Shown here: in pieces, positions 33,801 through 44,037 of the stretch
Position numbering within the stretch: the first letter of the stretch is position 1
Layout of the letters: each line of letters starts with the position of its first letter
DNA from: Ornithodoros turicata
Taxonomy: Eukaryota > Arthropoda > Arachnida > Ixodida > Argasidae
Assembly: GCF_037126465.1 (NCBI RefSeq)
Contig: NW_026999318.1
Span: forward strand, 2,514,447-2,578,446
Length of the DNA stretch: 64,000 bases
Direction: 5' to 3'
The notes under the pieces: model-generated
Told to the model about the DNA's origin: nothing
Seen by the model: only the letters and a program-made list of their open reading frames with translations
Databases searched by the model: none
Made by a program: the position numbers and the translations under genes

Positions 33801-34617
33801 GGACGGATCAAAGTCTAGTGCAGGTGTGACCTGTGCCATGACCTGTGGCACATGTGTGAGGTCACATCGTCTAAACAATATAGCATCTATCTTTACCGCA
33901 GAGATTTATGCAATCATCCTTGCACTTACGCACATTCTTCAAGGCTGTATCAAGTCTGCAGTTATATATACAGATTCTTTAAGTTCTGTAAATGCTATTT
34001 GCTGCATACGCAAACCAAAGAATTTTCTGATTCAGCGTGCACAGTCCTTAGTGAGTGTGGCACAAAAGAGAGGATATTCAGTTATTTTATGCTGGGTGCC
34101 TAGCCACACAGGCATACAAGGCAATGAGGTTGCTGACCGCGCTGCTGCTGCCGCAGCTTCAAAAGACATCAGTTCTTTTGAGATACCGATGCATGATATT
34201 AGGTCAGCACTTAGGAAATCACTGTATTCAAAATGGCAGAGTTTCTGGAACACTCAGACACACAACAAACTACACTTAGTTAAGCAACACATCCAAAGTT
34301 ACGGAGACCGCCAGGAAAATCGTCTCTTGAGTGTTCTGAGAACAAGGTTGCGGATTGGCCACACTTTCCTCACGCACAAATTCTTACTCTGTGGAGAAGA
34401 GCCGCCACTGTGTGAGCACTGTGGCGAACTCCTCTCTGTCATCCACATTCTTATCACCTGCCCACACCACGAAATCCATCGCCAGCATCATTTTACAGAG
34501 TTTTATACGCATTTTTTGCCTCTTCATCCAGCGCTCTTGCTTGGCGATGAGGCTATTATTCCCTTCAGTAAAATTTTTAATTTTTTAAAAGACACTGGAA
34601 TTGTAAGTCTTGTGTAG
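30832..34617 (+). CDS. LINE ORF2: endonuclease-reverse transcriptase-RNase H, intact
   Basis: 1,261 residues with no internal stop. The AP-like endonuclease (about residues 24-235) has ILQWNCRGL, LQETYLN (E), GDFNAHN (D, N) and GSDHFPV (D, H). The reverse transcriptase (about 490-760) has FFDLEKAYDTAWRYGIL, GVPHGSVLSVTLF and active site YVDDIQ (about residue 689). RNase H (about 985-1,100) has YTDGSKS (D), AEIYAI (E), YTDSLSS (D) and WVPSHTGIQGNEVAD (H, D). The C-terminus has CEHCGELLSVIHILITCPHH, a zf-RVT-like CX2C...C finger (about 1,193). The start is the ATG of the TAATG overlap. All catalytic positions visible by eye are present, so the protein may be functional in target-primed reverse transcription. 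Confidence 0.92.
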   Translation: MKALPSRQKFLTHVLLLSTAIIMQHTILQWNCRGLLSNVDDVNDLFEKYNTSCFCLQETYLNTQTQNPLRRHNVFRRDRTDATRASGGVAIVTRGSLPTKAVHLVTNLEAVAVQVCLDRIVTICSIYLPPAGTITQRDLENLCSQLPSPFILLGDFNAHNPLWSSTRTDTRGKMLEKFLLSTSICILNTGAPTYIHTSSQSLSALDLSFCSPSLFQEIKWTVEENPLGSDHFPVVLKYLAPVNPLTTRPPRWKLQLADWKQFSERSDLSLIPFDSIMIEEANCLLSNVILDAATVSIPQISGRLPKRPKPWWNNECEETRKLQNRAWGTFRRYPTSENLLLFKKARAKARWTRKQAKRSSWRTFISSLSCNTPSKTVWDRLRKIRGEHISHSVPLLEVNGQVCESLEEQANALGEHFQSISSSSHYSSEFLKIKQRSEKQKISANGGDCFGYNQAFTMVELSRSLLSAKATAPGPDRVAYSMLQNLSDISKKCLLRFFNLVWVQGTLPSAWKIATIIPLLKAGKEVSCPASYRPIALTSCIGKTFERMVNNRLVYFLEMNKCLSEFQCGFRMGCSTVDHLVRLETTIREAFVRRQHCLSVFFDLEKAYDTAWRYGILQDLHSFGIRGRLFKCIADFLQHRTFRVQLGTTLSRLFVQENGVPHGSVLSVTLFLIKINSIASVIPPSISFSLYVDDIQISCCSASLPRCERQMQLCINKMAKWSSHNGFKFSPEKTICVHFSRIRGVFPSPALQLNEQDILVKSECKFLCMTFDSKLTFKPHIQNLKAKCVKSLDLLKIISHRSWGADEETLRRVYSACIRSKIDYGSIVYGSARQSVLKALDPVHHQGLRLILGAFRTSPVESLYVESHEYSLNRRRFYLGVSYALRIRSCAQHPALTCVKSTRFEQLFINRPSVVPPLSMRIEQDNGDHNFSSYNCQVVEYGKVVPPWEPLPSHDTSLTKYSKHNTSTHVLQQEFAHLRESFGTHTEIYTDGSKSSAGVTCAMTCGTCVRSHRLNNIASIFTAEIYAIILALTHILQGCIKSAVIYTDSLSSVNAICCIRKPKNFLIQRAQSLVSVAQKRGYSVILCWVPSHTGIQGNEVADRAAAAAASKDISSFEIPMHDIRSALRKSLYSKWQSFWNTQTHNKLHLVKQHIQSYGDRQENRLLSVLRTRLRIGHTFLTHKFLLCGEEPPLCEHCGELLSVIHILITCPHHEIHRQHHFTEFYTHFLPLHPALLLGDEAIIPFSKIFNFLKDTGIVSLV

Positions 34618-34702
34618 TTTTAGTCTTGTATTTTAGATGTTACTTCTCTCCTTTTTTAAGTACTGCACCTACTTCTTGCTAGTTTTATTTTAATCACAGT
34701 GT

Positions 34703-34759
34703 TGGCGCATTATGACCTATGTAGTTAATGCGCCATTAAAACTCCAGTCATCATCATCA
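34703..34759 (+). promoter_or_regulatory. LINE 3'-end hairpin and ATC tail
   Basis: TTGGCGCATTA pairs with TAATGCGCCA across a ~12-nt loop, followed by an A-rich spacer and an ATC repeat that abuts the TSD. The same structure with base changes ends the other LINEs at 46,368-46,425 and 53,360-53,424. It is a likely recognition element for the element's own reverse transcriptase. Confidence 0.7.
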
Positions 34760-35046
34760 TGATGAACTGGGGAAAATCTGGGGGAAAATTCGGCGCATTC
34801 GTAGTTTTATTTTGGTTCCAGATACGCAAGTGCCGTTTTTTCCTGGTTGCCTTCTAGGAGTTCAGAGTGGTCAATCATGGCTTGCCACAGAAGCCCCCTC
34901 GCTGGTTGCTTTATCCAGCTTTATCGTCCGCATACTTATCTCCATACTAAAGTCTATCGCCGAAGGCAAAGGAAATACATATAATGCACTGTTTACAAGT
35001 TTCAGATAAATTTTATTGTGTTCCATCTGTATACATTAACATTCTT

Positions 35047-35511
35047 TCACGAACAATTACAAATAACAATTATATTTACATATCTACGGTTTCTCGGTTC
35101 TTTTCTCGGTTTCTGCTTCTTCGGAGCTGCTTCCTCCGCCGCCAGCAGTGCTTCAATATGTCGCTTCGTGCGGATGTGCACAGCCCTGCTGACGACGAAG
35201 GCGCCGCAAGTTGGGCACGTCTCGAGTACGTGCCCCGAAGGTGCCGTTACGACCTCCGCTTCCTGCTCCACCGCCGCTTGGCCCATCTGTATGGGTCGAA
35301 TGTCTTGGAACCGGTTGAGCCACGGGTCCCCGCGTACTCCCTGTGGCTGCATGCCCCAGGGTTCAGTCCACGCGAGGACCGTGACCCTGTTCTGCTCCCT
35401 CTGCGCCATCGTCGCGGCGTCCCGTCGTCGTGGACTTCGGTTCCTGTCTCGATTTCGGTCTCGGTGGCTGGGCTTTGTCCAGTGTCTGGACCTATTGGTT
35501 GGCGGAGCCAT
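35047..35511 (-). CDS. hypothetical 154-residue protein: Arg-rich N-terminus, single C2H2-like finger
   Basis: The ATG at 35,511-35,509 follows a TTTCAG acceptor directly, so this is probably the last coding exon of a spliced transcript. The N-terminus is rich in R/S/D repeats (HRDRNRDRNRSPRRRD). Near residues 110-130 is CPTCGAFVVSRAVHIRTKRH, a C2H2-like finger. A basic Lys/Arg tail follows. An AATAAA lies about 30 bases past the stop (35,012-35,017 region, minus). I do not recognise the family. RS-like repeats with a finger suggest RNA or DNA binding. It could be a host gene or a transposon passenger. Confidence 0.5.
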   Translation of the reverse strand: MAPPTNRSRHWTKPSHRDRNRDRNRSPRRRDAATMAQREQNRVTVLAWTEPWGMQPQGVRGDPWLNRFQDIRPIQMGQAAVEQEAEVVTAPSGHVLETCPTCGAFVVSRAVHIRTKRHIEALLAAEEAAPKKQKPRKEPRNRRYVNIIVICNCS

Positions 35512-36349
35512 CTGAAACAGCGGAACAATTAGCACTCCGCACAAAAATGTGTGCACCGTAAAGGTCGCTGTCTCCTATTTTGTTTCTTTTCACTACAACG
35601 CGCAAGTTTTCTCCTTCAGCAAAACACTCATCCTTTCTGGACACACATATCTGCTGAAGGGGAAAGGTTTCTAGCTCACACACGAACAAAAGTAATATTC
35701 CTGGCGTTTTCTGTCGCCATTCGTTCCTACAGACCTCGCCAAAGTAATATACACAAATTGATGACTTCTGCTTATGCGCACATTTGGGCGAAGAAAAGTT
35801 TCCCGTCAGGTACAACGGGGGTCCGTCCAACTTATTACAGCAAGGTAGAAGAGTTGCCCACTTGGTACAAAGTCATAACTGAGGAGTGCGAACAGTCGAG
35901 GACACAGGGCGGACACGGACAGGCGCTATTGCATTTATATAACTGATTTCAGCATATGCAGGTTGCGTGGGGCCGAACATTATACACTGGAAAATGCAAG
36001 TAAAATGTGTACACACTCTCAGTATCGGAGAGAAACTACGAGGATGGAGGCCAGAAAGACGTGGTTTACCAGAGGGCATGTACAGGGGAATGAACGTGTA
36101 GTATATTTCTATTGTCGGGAAAAACTCACGTGACCTCAGACGTCGGGCCAATCGTTGGGCCTCGGTAGAGTAGTTTTTTGCTTTGTTTTATTTTGTCTCC
36201 ATGGGTGACGCGTGACGTAAAGCGACGCTGCCGATGGGTTCTCTTTCCCTTTCCCCTCTGTTCTCTCCCCGCTTTGGCGGTTCTGGATTTTCGTTCGCAT
36301 CCAGTGAAATAAATAAAACGCGGAAGCGTTGGCTCTTTCTGTTGCACAA
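35512..36349. other. non-coding or upstream exon region
   Basis: A minus frame (35,830-35,512) runs into the exon above but without a recognisable domain, and the TTTCAG acceptor suggests most of it is intron. No other gene was seen. Confidence 0.3.
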
Positions 36350-37330
36350 GGTGCTTTATTTTTCGGGATTGGTATTTCCAAATCACACATATGCAGTCTT
36401 CTGTATCTGCGCCAAACACGAACTTGACATGAACATTGTTTCTGAAGTTCGAGTAATATGCCGAAGCAACTTCACATTCACTGTTAGCTGATGTCTCAAG
36501 TGGAAGACTTCACAGTAGATCAGTAAATTCACTGCACAGGCACACACATTCACAAATCCAGCATGACAGGAAACATGTCCATATCCCTTTGCTGCTTGTA
36601 TAGTGTCACATGTCAAGGCTGACCCGTCACAAAGGAACCTGTGCAGCTGCTAAGCCAAAAGATGATGTTCCATTGGCATATCCATTCTATTGCGTCCATG
36701 CCGATGCTTTTCTGAAGCAGATATGAGTTGAGCAGTACCTAGTTGATACCTGAGCAAGAAAGACCAGAACAGGGATCAGAAAACGTGAAGACTAAAAATT
36801 CTACCGGCCGAAATGCTGAGTATATGCCACAGGTGCGGTGCTATGCTATGCTACGCTAAGCGGCAGAATGGAATAGGAACTGACTTACCTGCCATCGAGT
36901 GGAAAACACAGTATTGATCCTTCTTGAATCGTTGTCGCGCCAAGCAAGCGAAGCAGACCTGCGCCTTCCACTTATCTATCACTGAATTTACTTGCAGAAG
37001 TATCCAAGAGGATTCGAGTTTTGCAGAGTCGGTATCGACGGGCACTAAAAGCCATCCAAAGCGGTACCGGCAAAGATGCTATGCGTGCGTCCCTGCTGCA
37101 CCATATTTCGAAACTTTACGGCGAACTGCTCCGGCACCCCAGACACGGCGGTGACCGCTTTCCCGCGCCACGAAAAGGTTATAATTTCAAACCGACCAAT
37201 GAGCGCTCGCATACCAGGGGAGCGGCCGCAGGAGCCAATGGGATGCTCTCGGTAGAGAACTCGCGCTTCGACGTAAAAATTTTGACGTTTCATGACGTTT
37301 GATGACGCGAAAGGCTCGCAGCGCCTCACT
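36350..37330 (-). other. putative spliced transcription unit (low confidence)
   Basis: On minus, a GC-rich stretch (about 37,300-37,050) is followed by a strong donor, CGATGGCAG|GTAAGTCAG (36,893/36,892). Next comes a pyrimidine-rich acceptor, GGTCTTTCTTGCTCAG (about 36,754), and an AATAAA near 36,358-36,363. No long conserved protein was found in any splice phase. It may be a non-coding or very short-ORF gene, or chance. Confidence 0.3.
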
Positions 37331-37677
37331 TTAGTCCGCAAAGGAACTCGCGAGTTTCATCCCCTTGGCATGTATGTCTATAGCAAGTGGTGAGTGTCTT
37401 ATATAGGTGGGGTGCGATAGTGTGCGCCGCTTCACCAGAAAGAAGGAAAAGAAGCACCGGCGCATAGGCGGGTGTGGCGGTTTAAAAGAAAGGGAAAAAG
37501 CACGGGTAAAGCTATGGTGTGACGTCACATGCACGCCACCTATATGGTGAAGAAGACTGTGACATGGAGGAGGGAGCTGGGGAAAGAGGGTGCAGGTGCG
37601 AAAGGAGGAAACGGAGAGATGTCTTCGCTCTTGCCTTCCCATCGTTGTGTGTCGTTTTCCTTTATTTATTTCTTTTT

Positions 37678-38306
37678 CATGAAGAAGTCCGAGAGACACG
37701 GACACAGAAGACGACACACGTAGGTTCTCAGACACAGCAATAAATTTATTGGTTCATCTCAACTTAAAAGCTAAAATCTTCGAAGGGGTGCGAGAGGGAT
37801 AAAAGACACATTGCTAACTACGTTTCCCCTGGTGGCAATCTCCAAGGATTCCCGAAACAACCTTCGGTGTGCGTATGGTTCCCATGCAAGCACTGTAGTG
37901 TCCTTGAAGCAAGGCTGGCAACCTTTACAATGTATGTACAATGTTATGTACGTTGGCCAGACGCGCCGGTGCCTCAATGACCGGATTAGGGAACATGCAG
38001 CAAATGTTGAAAGAATGGCCGGGTCTTCGGAACTGGTAGATCATTTACGAGATTGTAAAGGTTGCCAGCCTTGCTTCAAGGACACTACAGTGCTTGCGTG
38101 GGAACCATACGCACACCAAAGGTTGTTTCGGGAATCCTTGGAGATTGCCACCAGGGAAACGTAGTTAGCAATGCGTCTTTTATTCCTCTCGCACCCCTTC
38201 GAAGATTTTTAGCTTTTAAGTTGAGATGAACCAATAAACTTATTGCTGTGTCTGAGAACCTACGTGTGTCGTCTTCTGTGTCCGTGTCTCTCGGTCTTCT
38301 TCATGG
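37678..38306. repeat. Penelope-like fragment in a near-perfect palindrome
   Basis: The arm 37,678-37,950 is the reverse complement of 38,048-38,306 with few differences, separated by ~97 bp. The right arm is the 3' end of a Penelope-like element (GIY-YIG coding, stop, AATAAA). Penelope copies often insert as inverted, partly processed pairs. Confidence 0.8.
37925..38164 (+). pseudogene. Penelope GIY-YIG endonuclease fragment
   Basis: Plus frame reads YNVMYVGQTRRCLNDRIREH, then a C-containing end with CKGCQPCFKDTTVLAWE and a stop at 38,162-38,164. MYVGQT corresponds to the second half of the GIY-YIG motif. The reverse transcriptase part is missing. Coding sequence re-enters the inverted arm upstream, so this is a truncated copy. 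Confidence 0.75.
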
Positions 38307-39239
38307 ATCTATACCAGCTAGCCTGCACCCTTTCCCTTGTTTCTTTATTTCTTTTTTGCATTTTTGTTTGTTTTGTTCTTTCTTTTTCTTTTTTCATGCT
38401 GGCCGGTGTCATGAAAACCAAGGCCATACCTACTACACCCTCAGGGCCATTAATTCTACATTCTCAATTGCTGCGATGAAGGAAACTCAAAACGCTCAGA
38501 AGACCGAAAAGTCACAATGCTGAACTATTGAAAAGCAATAAGAAATAGTTACAGTTAAAGTTCGGAAAAAATACAACTGTTACACCAAGTAACTAGCCGA
38601 GTTTAGGTCATGTGTTGGGAGTTAATGTAGGAAATAAAAACATTTTTAAAAAGAAAAGACAATCACGGAACCTGTCCTGTGTGGTTTGTGCGTCAGTACA
38701 TTGGCATCCCAATGGCTGTACGAAAAGAAGTGGTATTGGAAAATTCCGGTCCAGAAAACATGGTCCCAAGCTTCCTGCACGCTAAAAATACTGGGACGTG
38801 GTAAGCCGATGAAACGGTGTCTTCCCAATCTGCCGAATCCCAACTCGCCGAATGCATTGAAGGCCGGGAAACAGCCTTAACCCTTTGAACTCCAAACGTG
38901 TTGTACCAACCGGTCGAATGACCGAGATGTCCGTTCCCTGCAATTCGCCGAATTGACCTTGCTACCGTGGCTTATTCGCTAGGATCATCAAAACTGGGAG
39001 ATGACCCGAATGCCTTGGGTGTTCACGATGGATTCTCCTTAGCTGTCCGTAAGGTACCCATGAAGTTAGCCCAGGAGGTACGGTCCTCTGGCAACGTGCC
39101 TTCCGCAACAACGGAAGGTAGATCGCCCGGCCAAGCAAGCAAGCAAGCAAGAAAGCATGCTTGCTTGCATGAACTGCAGTTCACCTATTCTTCGTGGAAC
39201 AGTGTGCTTTTCCTACGATCGGCGTTTCATGCCGAGACT
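38307..39239. other. no recognised gene; AAGC microsatellite
   Basis: T-rich sequence follows the Penelope end. A CAAG/AAGC repeat lies at 39,131-39,154, followed by its inverse GCTTGCTTGC. No coding pattern was recognised. Confidence 0.4.
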
Positions 39240-39487
39240 CCCCGCAGGGGGCATCAGCGTACGCTGATGTTTGGTGAGTGGCGCCACCACGGACCCTAGC
39301 CCCCAGTCCCAAGGTGTTATCCGTACCGTGCCGAGGGGATGAAAGGCGAAGGGTAGAAGCCTTGACCGGTGGCAGTCGGGGTCTTGGTCAAGCCCCGGCT
39401 GATGGGTTGTCAAACTCCGGGACCTTCCCGTATGTATGAGTATGAAATACGGGTGACTTTTTTTGAATACTCATTGATCAAACCTAC

Positions 39488-40694
39488 ATGGGTAAATCTT
39501 CTTCTTCTACTGAGATCGTGGCCGCAAAGCGTCCACGGACCGAAGCCTTAAGGACTGTAAGAAAACAGTTCACTTCAAAATACATTGTACTTTCTTCTTC
39601 AGATACAGAGAAAGAGAAAAGCACACCACTGGGAAAGATGTCACCCTTTTTCATTGAGAAAGCGGTGGCATCACTGTCTAAGTACATTACTGAAATCAAA
39701 CGCATCCGATCTGGCGACCTTCTCGTAAAATGCACTGTGTAAAATAGACTGTGAACGCATTCTAAGCACTCATGAGATGATGGGTAAAAAGATTTCAGCT
39801 TCCTTGCACAAAACACTGAACACTTGCAGGGGCGTCATCGCAGTATCAGAACTGATTGACGTGCCTGTGGAAGAAATCCTAGAAAACTTAAAGGACCAGG
39901 GTGTCATCGACATGCGAAAAATTAAAATCCGTAAGAATGGTGAATATATCACCACGAGGAACATTGTATTGACTTTTGATAAGCCAAACTTACCTGACAA
40001 GTTAAAAGTAGGGTATCTCTCAGCAGATGTGCGGCCATACATTCCGAATCCCTTGCGCTGTTTCTGCTGCAACAGAAACGGGCATGCTGCTGACGCATGC
40101 CGGGGTTCTCCTTGTTGTGCGAGATGTGGTCAGGCAGGCCACGACACAAAGGAATGCAAGGGTGCCGACCGTTGCGTCAATTGCTCCGGTGAACATCCCT
40201 CATATTCAAGATCCTGTCCAAAGTGGACGTATGAAAAGGAGATTCTACATGTCAAAATCACACAAAACATCAGTTATCCGGAAGCAAGAAAAAAGGTATC
40301 GCCATACTTCTTTGAGAAATCTTTCGCAGCAACAGTCAAAGGAAAGCCACAAATGGCCACCAAACACACACAGACCGAAGGGCACACAAGCACACCACCG
40401 GACACAGCGGAAAACAGGGGAGTGGAAGATCCACCCCCAACTCCATTTACTTCTGTGGCGTCACCGTCATCGACGCCACTTTTGTCATCGCCACCCATGG
40501 AAAAGACTTCTGTGGAGTGCGATGACGATGCAAGCTCGCAAACCTCATTCATGAGCGCGAGCTCCCAGTCTAAAAGACAGCCAAAAAGTAGTCTGTCGGG
40601 GAGTGGCTCACTTCCTGATATATCGCCAAAGGAACTAGCGGCTGCTCGGAAAAAAACTCCGAGACAACCAATAATGGCCCCTCAAAAGAAATAA
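39488..40694 (+). pseudogene. LINE-2 ORF1 gag-like protein, one frameshift
   Basis: Starts MGKSSSSTEIVAAKRPRTEA and is collinear with LINE-1 ORF1. At about 39,735-39,742 a one-base change shifts the frame into a stop, and the remaining 305 codons are open from 39,777. Three zinc knuckles are present: CFCCNRNGHAADAC, CCARCGQAGHDTKEC and CVNCSGEHPSYSRSC. The stop overlaps the ORF2 start as TAATG, exactly as in LINE-1. Confidence 0.85.
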
Positions 40695-42223
40695 TGCAAG
40701 CTTACTTGAACAGCACACCCTTCACCATAATGCAGATATGTGCCACACGTGTCTTTTTCTTCCTCTGCTTTATGGCGATTCTACAGAGGAATTGTCGAGG
40801 GCTTTTCACGAATCTTGACGATGTCAATGATCTTGCAGATAGGTATGATGTGTTATGTTTTGCAATACAGGAGACCTATCTGAATCCGCAGCAGACACAT
40901 ACACTCAGGCGGTGGAACTTGTTTAGAAAAGATCGTGTTGATGGAACACGCACATCAGGGTGTGTTGCTATTCTTACATCGAAAACCCTCCCTTCAAAAC
41001 ATTTCCCATTAAAAACAACACTCGACGCAGTTGCTGTTCAAATATGTCTTCATGGGGTCCTAACGGTTTGTTCCTTATACCTACCACCATCAGGTGTGGT
41101 AGATCAGAATGCACTCGAAACTTTAATTGACAAACTCCCGCCGCCTTTCCTCTTGCTGGGAGATTTTAATGCCCATAACTGTTTATGGGGCAGCTCGAGA
41201 GTCGACAGGCGAGGAAAAATGTTGGAAAAGATATTACTTTCTAGAGCTATCTGTCTTCTTAACAAAGGAAGTCCCACTTATGTATGCAGTGCTAATCAGT
41301 CTTTCTCTGCTATCGACGTCTCTCTGTGCAGCCCATCGGTGTTTCAAAGCATTGACTGGGCAATAGATCAGAATCCTCGGGGAAGCGATCATTTTCCCGT
41401 AGTTCTAAAACTGCGTAATGCCCCATCCATCCGAGGCACACGTCCACCTCGGTGGAAACTGTCACAAGCTGATTGGAATCTCTTCAAAGAAGAAGCCAAT
41501 CTCCTAACACCATCTTTCCAAGGTTTAAGTATAGAAGATGCCAATAATCTTATTACTGACATCATTATAAATGCTGCTCAACAGTCAATCCCACAAACAT
41601 CCGGTCGCCTCCCTAAGCACTCTAAGCCTTGGTGGACAAGCGACTGCGAGACTACACGTAAAGAACAAAATCGGGCGTGGGGTGTCTTTCGAAGGCACCC
41701 CACAGCTGCAAACTTAGTTGCATTCAGGAAAGCACGTGCAAAGGCGCGCTGGACACGAAGACAGGCAAAAAAAAAAAAAGAATCTTGGAAAAGTTTTGTA
41801 TCTTCTTTAAATTGTAACACCCCCTCAAAACTTATATGGGACAGGCTAAGGAAAATCAAAAGGGATTACACAAGTTTCTCTGTCCCACTATTGGAGGTAG
41901 ATGGCATAGTTTGGAAGAGCAGGCCAATGCCCTTGGGGAGCATATGCAACATGTATCCAGCTCAGCTCACTACAGCAGTGACTTTTTGAAAATAAAATCA
42001 TCTGCTGAGAAACAGACTATTCCAAGCGAAGGCGGTGACAAGTATGCATACAATTCATTATTTACAATGACTGAGCTACAAAGGGTTCTGTCATCCAGTA
42101 AAGTTACAGCACCAGGTCCAGATCGTGTTACCTACTCCATGATCCAGCACTTATCTTCCACATCTTTAGGATCCCTTCTTGATTTCTTTAATGTTGTCTG
42201 GCGAGAGGATTGTCTTCCGTCTG

Positions 42224-44037
42224 CAGTCTAAGAAAAAAAAGGTGTAATTTTCTACCTTTTGGGGTAGAAGTGAGTTGTTACAGATTCTCAACCCTTTTGG
42301 GGTAGAAAGTGAGGGATAGAAACACTTCTACCCCTTCATTTCTACCACACTGGTGGAACAGTTCTACCCCTGAGTGTGAAGAGAATTCTGCCCTGTTAGT
42401 GGCAAAATTCTGCCCCTACATGGTTAACTGTTATTCCTCTGCAGGGTCTATCATTTCTCTCTACCCCCTCTACCCTCTACCCCAAGGAAGACACCTCTAC
42501 CCCAAGGATGAGAAATATCTGCCCATCTTGACGCTAAATATTCAACCATTCCCGGAAGACAGTTCTACCGTGAGTAGAACTGTTCTCCCTTATTGGAAGA
42601 TAATTTTTTACCCGAAATGGTAAGAATCTCTGCTATTATTCGTGCTGTGCCTACCGGTGGCATATCTCTACCCGTAATGACGGGGCATTTAGACCTTGTA
42701 GGGAAATATTTACTCCGCCTTTCATGAAAGACGTCTGCACAGAGCTTACGTGGACTGTCTTGCACATAAATTCCACATTCATGCACCATAACAAGGGCAT
42801 CGGGATAACTTCTGAGGGCTTGACGTTTCACACTACTGTGTCGCTCTAAATACACACGAATCTTCGCTCGGTGTGTAATATCTGCCCGGAGGAACACGTG
42901 GCAGGACGGATGATTTCAACTGAAATGTAAATGGCATTAATAGAGCATTTAAGATAAGCGATAAATAATAACGACGGTACATGTTTCACTCCTCAGCAAT
43001 ATGTTTACATGTGTGATTCCCTCGGAAATAAGCATGCAAAAAGAAGAAGGCTATCCCGGCAGTGGACAAAAGCCAAGAAAAAGAAAAAATAACACAGAGC
43101 ACATCTAAAAAACCATGACCCGAGCGATGAGTGCCTTCTCCCATCAAACAGTGGCTCACCGTATATTATGGCTCCGTTTCTTCATTTTCGAAGAGGATCC
43201 TGTAATCACATCCGGTGGGCGCTGATAAGGTGCCGTGCTAAAGTTGTCATGGTGACCTGCGTGTATTACACAAACGCATTTGGTCATATTGAAGTTTCAT
43301 AGGATGCTGAAAAAGTGTCAGACGACATGCCGATCGACCCGAACACACATGCGCAAAACACATCTGATCACTGCATATAAGACGCTCGGGAAGAAAAATC
43401 TTGAATATCAAAATTACTCACCTGATTCTGTCCTAACTCCACCTTGCTTATGTTCATATTCTTTTGCGCCAAAAACCTCCAATTATCATCATCACTTATG
43501 TTCATATCATTGCAGCTGAACCGATAACACCTTCCACCACGGAGATGCGAATACTCGACTCAGCATAGCCATTAGGCCGCACGCATGGCCTTCGGTGCAG
43601 CAATGTCCACGTGCAAACCGACAGTCTGTCACTTTCAGCGTTCGTCTCTATACTGACCCCTTTTACACAATCAGCGATTCCGCGCAAGCGCAGACACTCT
43701 GTGTTTGGTCGCTCTGGCTAATCTCTTGAACAGTGACCTCGAAGCTGGACCAAACGCCTTTGTGCGCAGGATTAGTAAACCTCAACTATTGTCGTCGCTT
43801 GAGTGACTCCATTTACACTTCCATTAGTGACCCTGCTATGAAACACACAAAAAGAAAAAAAAGATTCACTTGAACCCTAGTAGTGATAAGATTGCCACAG
43901 TGGTTCTACCGTTAACAGGAGAGAGTTGAGTAAAAGGGCAGAAACAGCACAACTTCAACCTACAGTCGGTAGAGGGAAAATAGGTCGGGGAGAACTGTTG
44001 CGCTTCTACCCGTTTTCAACCTTTTTTTCTTAGAGTG
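42224..44037. mobile_element. CACTA/EnSpm-like non-autonomous element, 1,814 bp, 2-bp TSD
   Basis: Ends CAGTCTAAGAAAAAAAAGG and, inverted, CACTCTAAGAAAAAAAGG. It is flanked by TG (42,222-42,223 and 44,038-44,039). The related LINE-3 has an uninterrupted TCTGGCTGG at this point, which confirms the boundaries. The left ~350 bp carries many copies of TTCTACCCC and its inverse GGGGTAGAA. The right end carries fewer. Such dense subterminal repeats are typical of CACTA elements. No transposase was found. Confidence 0.72.
43460..43494 (+). mobile_element. 35-bp LINE 3'-end insertion
   Basis: A 13-bp duplication CTTATGTTCATAT (43,447-43,459 and 43,495-43,507) flanks an insert containing only TTTTGCGCCAAAAA, a short spacer and ATCATCATCA. 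It lies inside the CACTA-like element and so is younger than it. Confidence 0.85.

Larger units (their letters stand above)
29368..34759 (+). mobile_element. full-length LINE with TSD and intact ORFs (LINE-1 of this window)
   Basis: Flanked by TGATGAACTGGG at 29,356-29,367 and 34,760-34,771. It contains a ~250-bp 5' UTR, intact ORF1, intact ORF2 overlapping by one base, a ~140-bp 3' UTR with a hairpin, and a TCATCATCATCA tail. The domain order (AP-like endonuclease, reverse transcriptase, RNase H, C-terminal zinc finger) and the microsatellite tail suggest an I/LOA-like non-LTR clade. Clade placement needs a tree. The element looks young and potentially active. Confidence 0.92.

Noticed and set aside
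35018..35532. Two long plus-strand frames opposite the 154-residue minus ORF
   Set aside because: They have no domain or splice support. The minus frame has an acceptor at its ATG, a finger motif and a poly(A) signal.
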